Assembly (NCBI GenBank): GCA_012730045.1
Contig: JAAYBR010000047.1
Location: forward strand, 1-64,000
Direction of reading: 5' to 3'
DNA length: 64,000 nucleotides
DNA from: Candidatus Hydrogenedentota bacterium
Lineage (GTDB): Bacteria; Hydrogenedentota; Hydrogenedentia; Hydrogenedentales; CAITNO01
Below the pieces are notes generated by a model. That model ran no database searches. It was not told where the DNA came from and saw only the letters and a list, made by a program, of their open reading frames with translations. Of this stretch, positions 25,945 through 34,371 are shown in pieces. Positions within the stretch are counted from its first letter, which is position 1, and each line of letters begins with the position of its first letter. The position numbers were made by a program, and so were the translations under genes.

Positions 25945-27294
25945 TCAGGCGCGGGTGTCGTCTTCGCCGTACTGGGCGAGCTTGCGGTAGAGGGTGCGCA
26001 GGCCGATGCCGAGCATGCGGGCGCAGGCGGCCTTGTCGTAGTCGCAGTGGCGCAGGGTTTCCTCGATGGCGGCGCGCTCGATGACGGCCATGGGCACGCC
26101 GAGGGGCACGCGGAGCTCCCCCTTGGCGGGGCGTGCGGCCTTCCTCAGATACGGCGGGGCGATGTCCAGGCCCAGGGGGCCGGGGGCGGCGCTCAGGTCC
26201 ATGCCCTCCAGCACCGCCTCCAGTTCCCGCACGTTTCCCGGCCAGTCGTAGCGGGCGAGCAGTTCCAGCAGGGCGGGGGAGACCGTGCGGGGCTCCGACT
26301 GGGCGGCGCGGGCGCGCCGGTCGAGAATCTCGCGCACGAGCAGGGGAATGTCCTGGGGACGCCGGCGCAGGGGCGGCATTTCCACGACCAGCGCGGACAG
26401 GGCCTCGGCGAGGGCGGGGGAGAGGCCGTCCCCGCCGCGCAGGCCGGCGGGGCTGCGGCGGGTGGCGGCGATGAGGCGCGCGTTGGCGGAAACCTCCCGC
26501 GCCGTTCCCGCCCGCTGGAGTTTGCCGCACGCCAGCCAGCGGGTCAGGCGCTCCTGCGCCTCGGGGCACAGGGCCTCCGCGTTGTCGAGGAAGAAGGTGC
26601 CGTCCTCGGCGGTCTCAATGAGCCCCTCGCGGTGCCCCTCGCCGAAGAGCGCGCGCGCCTGCTCGGCGGGGGGGAGGGCGGCGGCGTCCGCCTTGACCAT
26701 GGGGGCGTCGCGGCGGGGGCCGGTGGTGTGGATGGCCCCGGCGGCGATTTCCTTGCCCGAGCCCGGCTCGCCGCACACCAGCACGGGGGTGGAGAGGGGG
26801 GCGGCGTGGCGCACCTGCCGGTAGACGTCGAGCATGCGCCCGGACCGGCCCGTGAGCCGCATGAGGCCGAACTGCTCGTCCAGCCGGCGCTGCAGCTCGA
26901 CGCGCTCGCGCCGCAGGTCCTGAAACGCGTATCCGCGCCGGAGCGCCGCGTCGAGGCGCGGCAGGTCCACCGGTTTGACCAGGTAGTCCTGCACCCCCTC
27001 GGCGAGCAGGGCCAGCGCGCGGCCCGCCTGCGCCTCCGTGACGGAGAGCACGACGCACATGTCGGGGTACCGCGAGAGGGCCACGCGGGCGAGCCGCTCG
27101 CCGTTGACGCGCTGCGCGCCGAACTCGGCGACGAGGGCGTCCCACGGCTGGGCGTCGAGACGGTTGAAGGCCTTCTCCCCGCTGTCCACGGCCACTGCGG
27201 CGTGGCCCCGGTCGTTGAGCCAGTCGGCCAGGACCCGGCCGGCCCTGGCATTCTGGTCCACAACGAGGACGGCGGCTTTGCGGCGGTCTGCCAT
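25945..27294 (-). CDS. degenerate NtrC-type response regulator
   Basis: A 449-residue protein with the three-domain layout of sigma54 activators: receiver (about 8-120), AAA+ (about 145-370) and Fis-type HTH (IERAAIEETLRHCDYDKAAC then ARMLGIGLRTLYRKL). Key residues are missing. The receiver phosphoacceptor position reads E (WDALVAEF), and its acidic pair is VVDQ. Walker A is kept (GEPGSGKE), but the GAFTGA loop is deleted (LFGEGHREGLIET), Walker B reads FFLDN instead of FLDE, and the arginine-finger helix is LSPALAEALS. It is therefore unlikely to be phosphorylated normally, hydrolyse ATP or remodel sigma54 polymerase, yet domain borders and the DNA-binding helix are intact. It may act as a plain DNA-binding regulator. 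It lies 18 nt after a galE-like gene. Confidence 0.85.
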   Translation of the reverse strand: MADRRKAAVLVVDQNARAGRVLADWLNDRGHAAVAVDSGEKAFNRLDAQPWDALVAEFGAQRVNGERLARVALSRYPDMCVVLSVTEAQAGRALALLAEGVQDYLVKPVDLPRLDAALRRGYAFQDLRRERVELQRRLDEQFGLMRLTGRSGRMLDVYRQVRHAAPLSTPVLVCGEPGSGKEIAAGAIHTTGPRRDAPMVKADAAALPPAEQARALFGEGHREGLIETAEDGTFFLDNAEALCPEAQERLTRWLACGKLQRAGTAREVSANARLIAATRRSPAGLRGGDGLSPALAEALSALVVEMPPLRRRPQDIPLLVREILDRRARAAQSEPRTVSPALLELLARYDWPGNVRELEAVLEGMDLSAAPGPLGLDIAPPYLRKAARPAKGELRVPLGVPMAVIERAAIEETLRHCDYDKAACARMLGIGLRTLYRKLAQYGEDDTRA

Positions 27295-27312
27295 GGGGCC
27301 CCCTGCGCGCGG

Positions 27313-28257
27313 TCAGCCTTCTTCGGCGGCCTTTGCGCGCTGTTCCACGATGAACGCGACGGTCCGCTCGAGGCCCTCCTTGAGCGGCACTTCGGGCTTC
27401 CAGCCGAGGACTTCGGCGGCCCGCGCGCCGGTGATGAAGATCTTCTGCACCTCGCCGGCGCGCAAATCCTTGAGCGCGGGCTTTCCCTCGAACTTGGTGA
27501 GTTTCTGGATGATCGTGAAAAGCTCCTTGACGGAGGTGCCCTTGCCGGAGCCGAGGTTCAGGATGTCCCGGTCGCCCTTCTTGAGGGCGAGCAGGCAGCC
27601 GCGCGCGATGTCGCCCACGTACACATAGTCGCGCAGGGGCTCGCCCTGGCCGTAGAGCACCGGCGCGGTCCCGTCCAGCATGAGCCCGGCGAGGATGGAG
27701 CAGACGCCCGCCTCGCCGTGGGGGTTCTGCCGGGGGCCGTAGACGTTCGGGAACCGGAGGATGGTGTACGGGAGCTTGTGCAGCCGCCCGTAGAGGCCGA
27801 TGTACTGCTCCACGCAGTACTTGCTGACCCCGTAGTGCGACTCGGGCAGGGCGGGGCAGGTCTCGGGCGCGGGCAGCTTCTCCGGCGAGCCGTAGATCGC
27901 GCCGCCGGTGGACGCGAAGAGGAACTTCTTCACGTTGTGCGCCCGGCACATCTCCAGAAGGTTGAGGGAGCCGCGGACGTTCACGTCCGCGTCGTAGAGC
28001 GGGTCCTCCACACTGCGGCGCACGTCAATCTGCGCGGCGAAGTGGTAGACATACTCGGGGCGGCGTTCCTCGAAGACCTCGGCGAGCTGCGCCGCCCGGA
28101 TGTCCATCTCGTAGAAGGACGCCTTCGGGTTGAGGAAGTCCCCGCACCCGGAGGAAAGGTCGTCCACCACCGCGACATCGTGCCCCGCCTCAACCAGCGC
28201 GTCGCACACATGCGACCCGATGAACCCGGCGCCGCCCGTGACGAGAATCCTGCTCAT
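27313..28257 (-). CDS. NAD-dependent nucleotide-sugar epimerase (GalE-like)
   Basis: A 314-residue short-chain extended epimerase. The Rossmann motif GGAGFIGS is at residue 8, the Ser/Tyr/Lys catalytic set is FASTGGAIYG and YGVSK near 145, and RFPNVYGPRQ and PLRDYVYVGDIA are typical of UDP-glucose 4-epimerase-like proteins. It interconverts a UDP-hexose, probably glucose/galactose or the N-acetyl forms. The ATG at 28257 follows GAGAGG by 8 nt. It is the first gene of a minus-strand run with the NtrC-like, EEP and GH89 genes, and is divergent from an epimerase on the other strand. Confidence 0.87.
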   Translation of the reverse strand: MSRILVTGGAGFIGSHVCDALVEAGHDVAVVDDLSSGCGDFLNPKASFYEMDIRAAQLAEVFEERRPEYVYHFAAQIDVRRSVEDPLYDADVNVRGSLNLLEMCRAHNVKKFLFASTGGAIYGSPEKLPAPETCPALPESHYGVSKYCVEQYIGLYGRLHKLPYTILRFPNVYGPRQNPHGEAGVCSILAGLMLDGTAPVLYGQGEPLRDYVYVGDIARGCLLALKKGDRDILNLGSGKGTSVKELFTIIQKLTKFEGKPALKDLRAGEVQKIFITGARAAEVLGWKPEVPLKEGLERTVAFIVEQRAKAAEEG

Positions 28258-28323
28258 GGATAATGCCTCTCTCCGCGCGTGCCCGGGGCGCAGGCCGGGG
28301 GCGGCGCGTTCGTTTGTGATTGC

Positions 28324-28341
28324 GTGTATGGTACCCTACAC
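28324..28341. promoter_or_regulatory. 18-bp near-palindrome between divergent epimerases
   Basis: GTGTATGGTACCCTACAC has 16 of 18 symmetric positions around GGTACC. It lies centrally in the 130-bp gap between the galE-like and rfbE-like genes, a natural operator position for both directions. No regulator is identified. Confidence 0.35.
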
Positions 28342-28387
28342 GGGCGCGCGACTTCCATTCGCGCCGCAGTTAACGGAGGACGCAGCC

Positions 28388-29452
28388 GTGCGGAAGATAC
28401 TCGTCACCGGCGGGGCCGGGTTCGTGGGAAGCGCGCTGGCGCTGGCCTTCAAGGCGGGCGGCGAAAACGTGTCCGTCACCGCGCTGGACAATCTGCGCCG
28501 CCGCGGGTCGGAGTTGAACCTGCCGAGGCTCGCCGCGGGCGGCGTGTCGTTCGTGCACGGCGACGTGCGCTCCCCCGGCGACCTGGAGGCCTGCGGCCCC
28601 GTGGACCTTGTGGTCGAGTGCAGCGCGGAGCCGTCCGTCCTCGCGGGCTACGACGGGTCGCCCGACTATGTGCTGGACACAAACCTCACCGGGGCGGTGC
28701 GCTGTCTGGAGCACGCCCGCCGCCACGGCGCCGCGATGGTCTTCCTTTCCACGAGCCGGGTGTACCCCGTGGCGCGCCTGAACCAGATATCGCTTTCCGA
28801 GGGGGAGACCCGTTTCGAGGCGGCGGCGGAGCAGGCGCTCCCCGGCGTGTCCCCGGACGGCGTCACGACCGCCTTCCCGCTGGACGGGCCGCGGTCCCTC
28901 TACGGGGCGACCAAGCTGTGCGCCGAGCTGCTCATCGCGGAGTACGCGGACATGTACGGTCTGCCCGCCGTGGTCAACCGCTGCGGCGTGATCGCCGGGC
29001 CCTGGCAGATGGGCCGGGTGGACCAGGGGGTGGCGGGGCTGTGGGCCGCGCGGCATGTCTACGGGGGAAACCTCGCCTACATCGGCTACGGCGGCGCCGG
29101 GAAGCAGGTGCGCGACATGCTGCACGTGGACGACCTGGTCCGGCTCGTGCTTCTCCAGTCGGAAAACCCCGGCCGCCGGGCCGGGCAGGTCTTCAACGCG
29201 GGCGGCGGCCCCGGCTCCTGCGCCTCGCTGCTTGAGTTGACCGGCCTGTGCCGGGAGGCAACGGGCAACAGCATCCCCGTCGGGTCCGTGCCGGAGACCC
29301 GCGCGGCCGACGTGCCGTGGTATGTCACCGACAACGCCGAGATCACCGCCGCCACGGGCTGGCGGCCGGAGAAGGGCGTGGCGGACATTGTCGGCGACCT
29401 GTGCCGCTGGATCACCGACCACCGGGACGCCCTCGCCGGCATTCTCGCCTGA
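28388..29452 (+). CDS. rfbE: CDP-paratose 2-epimerase-like protein
   Basis: A 354-residue NAD(P)-dependent extended SDR. GGAGFVGS is at the N-terminus, the catalytic Tyr/Lys is SLYGATK near residue 178, and NRCGVIAGPWQMGRVDQGV followed by GYGGAGKQVRDMLHVDDL closely match CDP-paratose/tyvelose epimerases, which form CDP-tyvelose for lipopolysaccharide O-antigen. The start is a GTG at 28388, 7 nt after GGAGGA; a longer upstream frame overlaps the divergent epimerase gene and is not needed. No other CDP-tyvelose genes are nearby, so the sugar may be a related CDP-dideoxyhexose. Confidence 0.8.
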   Translation: MRKILVTGGAGFVGSALALAFKAGGENVSVTALDNLRRRGSELNLPRLAAGGVSFVHGDVRSPGDLEACGPVDLVVECSAEPSVLAGYDGSPDYVLDTNLTGAVRCLEHARRHGAAMVFLSTSRVYPVARLNQISLSEGETRFEAAAEQALPGVSPDGVTTAFPLDGPRSLYGATKLCAELLIAEYADMYGLPAVVNRCGVIAGPWQMGRVDQGVAGLWAARHVYGGNLAYIGYGGAGKQVRDMLHVDDLVRLVLLQSENPGRRAGQVFNAGGGPGSCASLLELTGLCREATGNSIPVGSVPETRAADVPWYVTDNAEITAATGWRPEKGVADIVGDLCRWITDHRDALAGILA

Positions 29453-29639
29453 TTCGTTTCCCCTGTCCATTTCCCGGCACTGTGCGCCCTCGCACCCCGG
29501 TTTCATACTGTAAAAAAGGTGAAACCTTCCCCATGAAGGGCTTGTCAAATCAATGGAAAAGGGATACACTTTTCCTGTAGTGGGAAGTAGGCAGGCGTTC
29601 AACCCGGGCCCGGCAGGGCCAAGAAGGAGGAATGAATTC

Positions 29640-30683
29640 ATGAGCAGGTCCAGAAAAGGGTTCACTCTCATCGAGCTACTGGTGGTCATCGCCATCATCG
29701 GCATCCTGGCGGCGATCCTGCTGCCGGCCCTCGCCCGCGCCCGCGAGGCGGCCCGGCGCTCCAGTTGCCAGAACAATCTGAAACAGTGGGGCCTCGTTTT
29801 CAAAATGTACAGCAACGAGGCCAAGGGCTCGTTTCCCCCCTTGCAGGTGGTGCGCGACCGCACCCAGTGGAACAGCGACGGCATTTCCGTGGAGCTGGCG
29901 GCCGGCCCGGCGGTCTATGCCATCTATCCCGAATACCTGACGGACCCGAATATCGCACTGTGCCCCTCGGATCCGGAACTGGGTTCGCACCAGAAGAAAC
30001 AGGTTTTCCAGCCGGACAACAACGAGGGCGGCGTCCCCGGAACGCCTCGCCTCTCCTTTGAGCCGGAGGAGATTGACGCCAGCTACATGTACCTTGGCTG
30101 GTGCTTTGACAACCTCAAGCTGACGGAACGGTCCAGCGTCTTCACCATCACCGCCATCCTGGATGCCTTCGGCGGCACCATGACCGGCGACCCGTGGGTG
30201 CCGGTCCAGATCGGCGCCGCCCTCGACGGGTTGGCCGCAAAGGAGGGGGCGGGCCTCTTTGGTCTGGCCGAAGACCCCTACGGGCTGGCCCGGGTGCTGG
30301 ACCAGGATTCGCCCCTCACGCCGGCCTTTGCCGGCTACGCCGGGAACGGCGGCGGAAGCACCATCTACCGTCTCCGCGAGGGAATTGAGCGTTTCCTGAT
30401 CACCGACATCAACAACCCCGGCGCGTCCAACATGGCCCAGAGCACCCTGTGGATCATGTCCGACACCATCTCCGCGGGTGGGTCGGAACCCCTGTTCAAC
30501 CACATCCCGGGCGGCTGCAATGTCCTCTACATGGACGGCCATGTGGAGTTCCTGCGCTATGTGCCGGTGCCCAGTCTGGCCACCGCCGGGTCCGCCGTGG
30601 AGGCGACCCAGCTCATGCAGGGGTCCTTCCCCCCGGTCATGGGCACCGTGGCCGACTTCGTCGGCGGCATCATGGGCGGCTGA
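29640..30683 (+). CDS. DUF1559 prepilin-type protein
   Basis: A 347-residue pseudopilin-like protein. The class III signal is [20 protein letters not shown] after a short basic leader, with the conserved Glu at +5; it would be cleaved and N-methylated by a prepilin peptidase. The rest is a soluble DUF1559-like domain, ending with [19 protein letters not shown], an H-X9-DG-type motif with one extra residue. Such proteins are greatly expanded in Planctomycetes and relatives; their role, probably in a type II secretion-like or pilus-like structure, is not established. ATG 29640 follows GGAGG by 9 nt. It is a single gene, closed by a strong terminator. Confidence 0.9.
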   Translation: MSRSRKGFTLIELLVVIAIIGILAAILLPALARAREAARRSSCQNNLKQWGLVFKMYSNEAKGSFPPLQVVRDRTQWNSDGISVELAAGPAVYAIYPEYLTDPNIALCPSDPELGSHQKKQVFQPDNNEGGVPGTPRLSFEPEEIDASYMYLGWCFDNLKLTERSSVFTITAILDAFGGTMTGDPWVPVQIGAALDGLAAKEGAGLFGLAEDPYGLARVLDQDSPLTPAFAGYAGNGGGSTIYRLREGIERFLITDINNPGASNMAQSTLWIMSDTISAGGSEPLFNHIPGGCNVLYMDGHVEFLRYVPVPSLATAGSAVEATQLMQGSFPPVMGTVADFVGGIMGG

Positions 30684-30705
30684 GCCGTCCCCCGTTTGAA
30701 ACGGA

Positions 30706-30741
30706 ACGCGCCCCGGCCGGTGCCGGGGCGCGTTTTCTTTC
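30706..30741 (+). terminator. intrinsic terminator after the DUF1559 gene
   Basis: ACGCGCCCCGG (30706-30716) pairs with CCGGGGCGCGT (30723-30733) around a 6-nt loop, followed by TTTCTTTCT. It lies between convergent genes. Confidence 0.9.
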
Positions 30742-30757
30742 TGTTAGGGCCCGTCTC

Positions 30758-31738
30758 TCAGGAGAAACGGGCGATCGTCTCCTCAAACAGCGGCTTGAAC
30801 CGGTCGTACTCCTCCCGCGTCATCGGGGCGCGGTCGCTCATGTAGGGGTTGCTCGCCTGCGAGCGGTTGTGCAGCGGCGTGGGGAAGCCCTTCTCCGTGG
30901 CGTAGGTCTTCAGGAAGTCCACCGGGCTCGGGCTCTTCCGGACCATCAGGTTCACCGCGTCCTGCGCCTCCAGCACGCCCTGCCAGTCGTTCCGGTCATG
31001 GGCGTCCAGCATGAAACGGATGAGCTGCGGGTTGACCGTCGTGCCCTGGCCGATGCAGGCCCGCGCGCCGAGGGAGAGCCCCGCGTAGTAGAGCATCTCG
31101 CAGCCGATGATGAACCCGAACTCCTTCCCGCGCACCGCCCGCAGCAGCTCGTAGAGGTAGTACCCGTCCACGCTGGAGATTTTCGCGCCGACGATGTTGT
31201 CCATGTCCGCCAGCCGCGCCATCACCTCCGGCGACATTTCATAGTTCTTCGGCGTCACCGGCGGCTGGTAGATGAGCACCGGCCCCTTCACCTGGGCGCA
31301 CACGGCCTCGAAATACCGCAGGATGACGTCTGACTCCGTCTGCCCGGCCGCCGGCTTCAGGCACTCCGGCACGGTGTACACCACGCCGTCCGCGCCCTGG
31401 TCCAGGGCGTACTGCCCCAGCTCGATCCCCTGGGCGAGATAGGTGTCCGGGTCCGGAAGCCGGTCCAGGTTGCGGTCCCAGATCCCGCTGCAGCCCACCA
31501 CCACCGCCGCCTTGCCCCGCAGATGCGCGCACGCCACCCGCGCCATCTGCTTTGTGTCCTCCATTGAGTACGTGTACATCAGCCCCATGCCCGACCGCAC
31601 GAAGTGCGCGCTGATATCCCCCGACTGGAGCAGGAAATTCAGGAAGGTCCGCTGGCCGTCCTCGTCCAGGGCGCCGTTCTCCTGGAACACGCTGAAGACC
31701 GGCGCAATCGCGCCGCGCACATACTGGGGCACTTTCAT
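30758..31738 (-). CDS. DapA-family (dihydrodipicolinate synthase-like) aldolase/lyase
   Basis: A 326-residue TIM-barrel lyase of the DHDPS/N-acetylneuraminate lyase family, which uses a Schiff-base lysine. The lysine is likely in IVGAKISSVDGYY near residue 170; the family tyrosine is in VLIYQPP near 140. The substrate-binding GTTVNPQLI segment is present. Not classical DapA: the usual GTTGE near the N-terminus reads VRSGMGL. The substrate is therefore probably a sugar acid or sialic-acid-like compound, not aspartate semialdehyde. The ATG at 31738 follows AAAGGA; an upstream ATG would add a non-homologous leader. Confidence 0.82.
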   Translation of the reverse strand: MKVPQYVRGAIAPVFSVFQENGALDEDGQRTFLNFLLQSGDISAHFVRSGMGLMYTYSMEDTKQMARVACAHLRGKAAVVVGCSGIWDRNLDRLPDPDTYLAQGIELGQYALDQGADGVVYTVPECLKPAAGQTESDVILRYFEAVCAQVKGPVLIYQPPVTPKNYEMSPEVMARLADMDNIVGAKISSVDGYYLYELLRAVRGKEFGFIIGCEMLYYAGLSLGARACIGQGTTVNPQLIRFMLDAHDRNDWQGVLEAQDAVNLMVRKSPSPVDFLKTYATEKGFPTPLHNRSQASNPYMSDRAPMTREEYDRFKPLFEETIARFS

Positions 31739-31951
31739 GGGGAGGTTCCTTTCAGTGGTGGGCCAGGCCGCTTCCCGCGCCGGAAAACACACGCCGGAGG
31801 GGCGCGGCTGGTGGGGACATCATGCACCATCCGACCGCGACCGCGCAAACAGGCTGCCGCGCGCGGATGGTCATTGCCCCCGCGACTGGCGCGGAAAGAA
31901 CCATGTCCGCTATAGTCTTTTCCCGGAGAATATGGGTCGAGGGATAATGGC

Positions 31952-33109
31952 ATGAATCTACCGAAGAACCATCCCTCCCGCATCCGCCCGGTGCTTGATG
32001 AGGAGGGGAAGTGCGTCGCCATCCGGTACCGTCCAAGCCGATGGCAAGCCCTGCTGGTGTTCCCGTACCTCGCGGTCGTGGCCATGGGAATCCTCGTAGT
32101 GTACTGGTTTGTATCCCAAGTTTGCAGCGTCCCTCTTGCGGGCACCAGCACCTACGATGAGGCTTGGATATGGAAATCCCTGGCGATCGCCGTTATCTTG
32201 TTGCCCACCTTGGTTGTCCTGGCGGAAATGGTTGCCGTGGAGGCGTTCCGTCAATGGCCCTACCTTCGCCGGAGGACCACGATAACCTTCTGCTCCGACC
32301 GCATGGTCATCTCTCCCGAGGGGTGTGATTCAGTGGTTCTGCCCTGGGATCAGCTGGAGTCGGTCCGTTCGGACAGAAGATGCCTTGTCTTCAAGGGAGG
32401 CCGGAGGGTCCACCTCCCCATGCTCTTCTGGACGAGAGAATACCCCTTCCACAAGGAGTCTTTTCGCCAGCTTTTTGGCCGCCTCATCGAAGCCCCCTTC
32501 CGTCTCCCAGAAGACGGTGTCTTCCGGCGGACTATGGACAAGGGCCAAAAGATACTTGAGGACGACTTTCAAGAGACCTATGGCAGACAATGCCGGGTAA
32601 TCCGTAATGATGACGGACACGTCAAGGAGATCGTGCTTCCCCTTTCGCGGCTCACATATTGGGGGCACGCCCTTGGTATGGTTCTGATGGTTCTGTTTCT
32701 CTTCCTGGTGCTGTACGGCATGCTGACCGAAAGGTTTCCATGCACGATGGCAATACCCTTTGGGGTTCTTGGCCTGTTCTTTCTCACATGGAATGGGTAT
32801 TTCGGAATGAAATATCTGGCCTTCTGGTTTCCGGGGCGCGGAGCGCTTCATTTTCAGCGCGAGCGGCTCGTGGTTGTCCGGCACGGACACGAAATGGTTG
32901 CGCATCAGTGGGGAGACCTGCTGAAGATACAGGCTCGATCTGACTTCTGCATGATGGCCTTCAGAAACGGCGGCAACGCCCTTCTTCCTGTGCGTTACAA
33001 GGTGTTTTTTCGCGCGACCAAGGCTTGTGAGAATGATTTTCACAACCTTCTCGGTGATCTCTTGGAAGAGAAACGGGTGTTCTCGCTTCTCGAGCGTTTC
33101 AACTGGTAG
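31952..33109 (+). CDS. membrane protein with two TM-pair/PH-like modules
   Basis: A 385-residue integral membrane protein with no name I can give. It consists of two similar halves. Helices about 32-58 and 75-98 precede a beta-rich soluble segment (RTTITFCSDRMVISPEGCD, LPWDQLESVRS). Helices about 238-258 and 265-285 precede a second one (LHFQRERLVVVRHGHEMV, HQWGDLLKIQ). The repeat of W-x-x-L-x-x-(V/I) after a strand pair resembles YcxB-like or bacterial-PH domains. GAGGG lies 8 nt before the ATG, and a TATAGT box is at 31911-31916. It is monocistronic. GC and codon use look milder than in its neighbours. Confidence 0.6.
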   Translation: MNLPKNHPSRIRPVLDEEGKCVAIRYRPSRWQALLVFPYLAVVAMGILVVYWFVSQVCSVPLAGTSTYDEAWIWKSLAIAVILLPTLVVLAEMVAVEAFRQWPYLRRRTTITFCSDRMVISPEGCDSVVLPWDQLESVRSDRRCLVFKGGRRVHLPMLFWTREYPFHKESFRQLFGRLIEAPFRLPEDGVFRRTMDKGQKILEDDFQETYGRQCRVIRNDDGHVKEIVLPLSRLTYWGHALGMVLMVLFLFLVLYGMLTERFPCTMAIPFGVLGLFFLTWNGYFGMKYLAFWFPGRGALHFQRERLVVVRHGHEMVAHQWGDLLKIQARSDFCMMAFRNGGNALLPVRYKVFFRATKACENDFHNLLGDLLEEKRVFSLLERFNW

Positions 33110-33252
33110 ACGCACCCGGCCCCGTCTTCTCCCCGCACAGCGTTCCCCCCATACTTCCCATACCTCCCATCCCCCCGCCGTATCCCGCGCGACTGGCACC
33201 AATGTAAACCCCTCCGGTATAGTCATCGGCGGACAGGAGCGGTCTTTCCGCC

Positions 33253-34371
33253 ATGCGCTTGGGTATGGACATCACGCCGCTGACGCGGCGTTCCTCGGGG
33301 GTGGGCAATTATGTCCGCCAGGTGCTGGCGCATCTGCCGCCGCTGCTGGCGCCGGGGGACGCGCTGCTGGGCTGGGCCACGGGGCTCCATGCGCCGTGCG
33401 GCGCGCCGCCGGAGATGCGGGTCCGGCATGTTCCCCTGCCGACGCGGGCGGTGTATGCCTGCTGGGGCACCGCCGGTCTCCCGTGTCCGGACACGCTGCT
33501 GGGGGGGCTGGACGTCTTCCACGCGACGAACTATTTCCTGCCGCCGGTCCGCCGGGCGCGGCGGGTGCTGACCATCTACGACCTGGCTTTCCTTGTGGAG
33601 CCGCGCTGGGCGAGCCCGAAGGTGGTGGACCTGTTCGCGCGGCGGGTGCCGGATTTCGCGGCGCGGGCGGACGCGGTGATCACCTGCTCGGAGCACAGCC
33701 GGAACGACATTGTCCGCCTGTGCGGGGTGCCCGCGGAGAAGGTCTTCGTGGCCCACGGCGCGCCGGACCCCGCGCTGGCCCCCATGGAGCGCGGCGCGGC
33801 CCGCGCGCGGGCGGCGGCGCTGTTCGGTTTCGACGCCCCCTATGTCCTCCATGTGGGCACGGTGGAGCCGCGCAAGAATCTGGAAACGCTGGTGCGGGCC
33901 TTCGCGAAGGCCTGCAAGGGCCGCCCGCACCGGCTGGTGCTGGTGGGCGCGCCGGGCTGGGGGATGGACGCCTTCCACGCCGCGGCGGCGCGCGAGAACA
34001 TCGGCGACCGGCTGGTGATGGCGGGCTACCTTCCGCGGCGGGGGGATCTGGCGGCGGTGTACTCGGCGGCGGACCTCTTCGTCCTGCCGTCGCACTACGA
34101 GGGATTCGGCCTGCCGCTGGCCGAGGCGATGGCCTGCGGCTGCCCGGCCGTGGCGTCGGAGAGTTCCTGCCTGCCTGAGGTGGGCGGCGACGCCGCGCTG
34201 TATTTCCCGCCGGCGGACGCGGACGCCCTCGCGGAGCGGATCAGCGAGGTGCTGGACACGCCGGACCTGACGGCGCGGTTGCGGGCAATGGGCCCCGCGC
34301 AGGCCGCGCGGTTCACCTGGGCCGAAGCCGCCCGCCGCACGGGGGACGTCTACCGGAGGCTCGCGCCATGA
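33253..34371 (+). CDS. GT4 family glycosyltransferase (first of pair)
   Basis: A 372-residue GT-B glycosyltransferase. The N-terminal acceptor domain has RRSSGVGNYVRQVL. The C-terminal nucleotide-sugar domain has VGTVEPRKNLETLVRAF near residue 205, LPSHYEGFGLPLAEAMACG near 283 with the conserved E-x7-E, and a late SSCLPEVGGDAAL. No membrane segment, so it is a cytoplasmic or peripheral enzyme extending a lipid-linked or exported glycan. A TATAGT box at 33218-33223 with TGGCAC 18 nt upstream could be the promoter. The stop overlaps the start of the next glycosyltransferase (ATGA). Confidence 0.88.
   Translation: MRLGMDITPLTRRSSGVGNYVRQVLAHLPPLLAPGDALLGWATGLHAPCGAPPEMRVRHVPLPTRAVYACWGTAGLPCPDTLLGGLDVFHATNYFLPPVRRARRVLTIYDLAFLVEPRWASPKVVDLFARRVPDFAARADAVITCSEHSRNDIVRLCGVPAEKVFVAHGAPDPALAPMERGAARARAAALFGFDAPYVLHVGTVEPRKNLETLVRAFAKACKGRPHRLVLVGAPGWGMDAFHAAAARENIGDRLVMAGYLPRRGDLAAVYSAADLFVLPSHYEGFGLPLAEAMACGCPAVASESSCLPEVGGDAALYFPPADADALAERISEVLDTPDLTARLRAMGPAQAARFTWAEAARRTGDVYRRLAP

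Noticed and set aside
28130-28387. N-terminal extension of the rfbE-like gene
   Set aside because: It would overlap the divergent epimerase gene; GTG 28388 has a strong ribosome site and starts exactly at the Rossmann fold.
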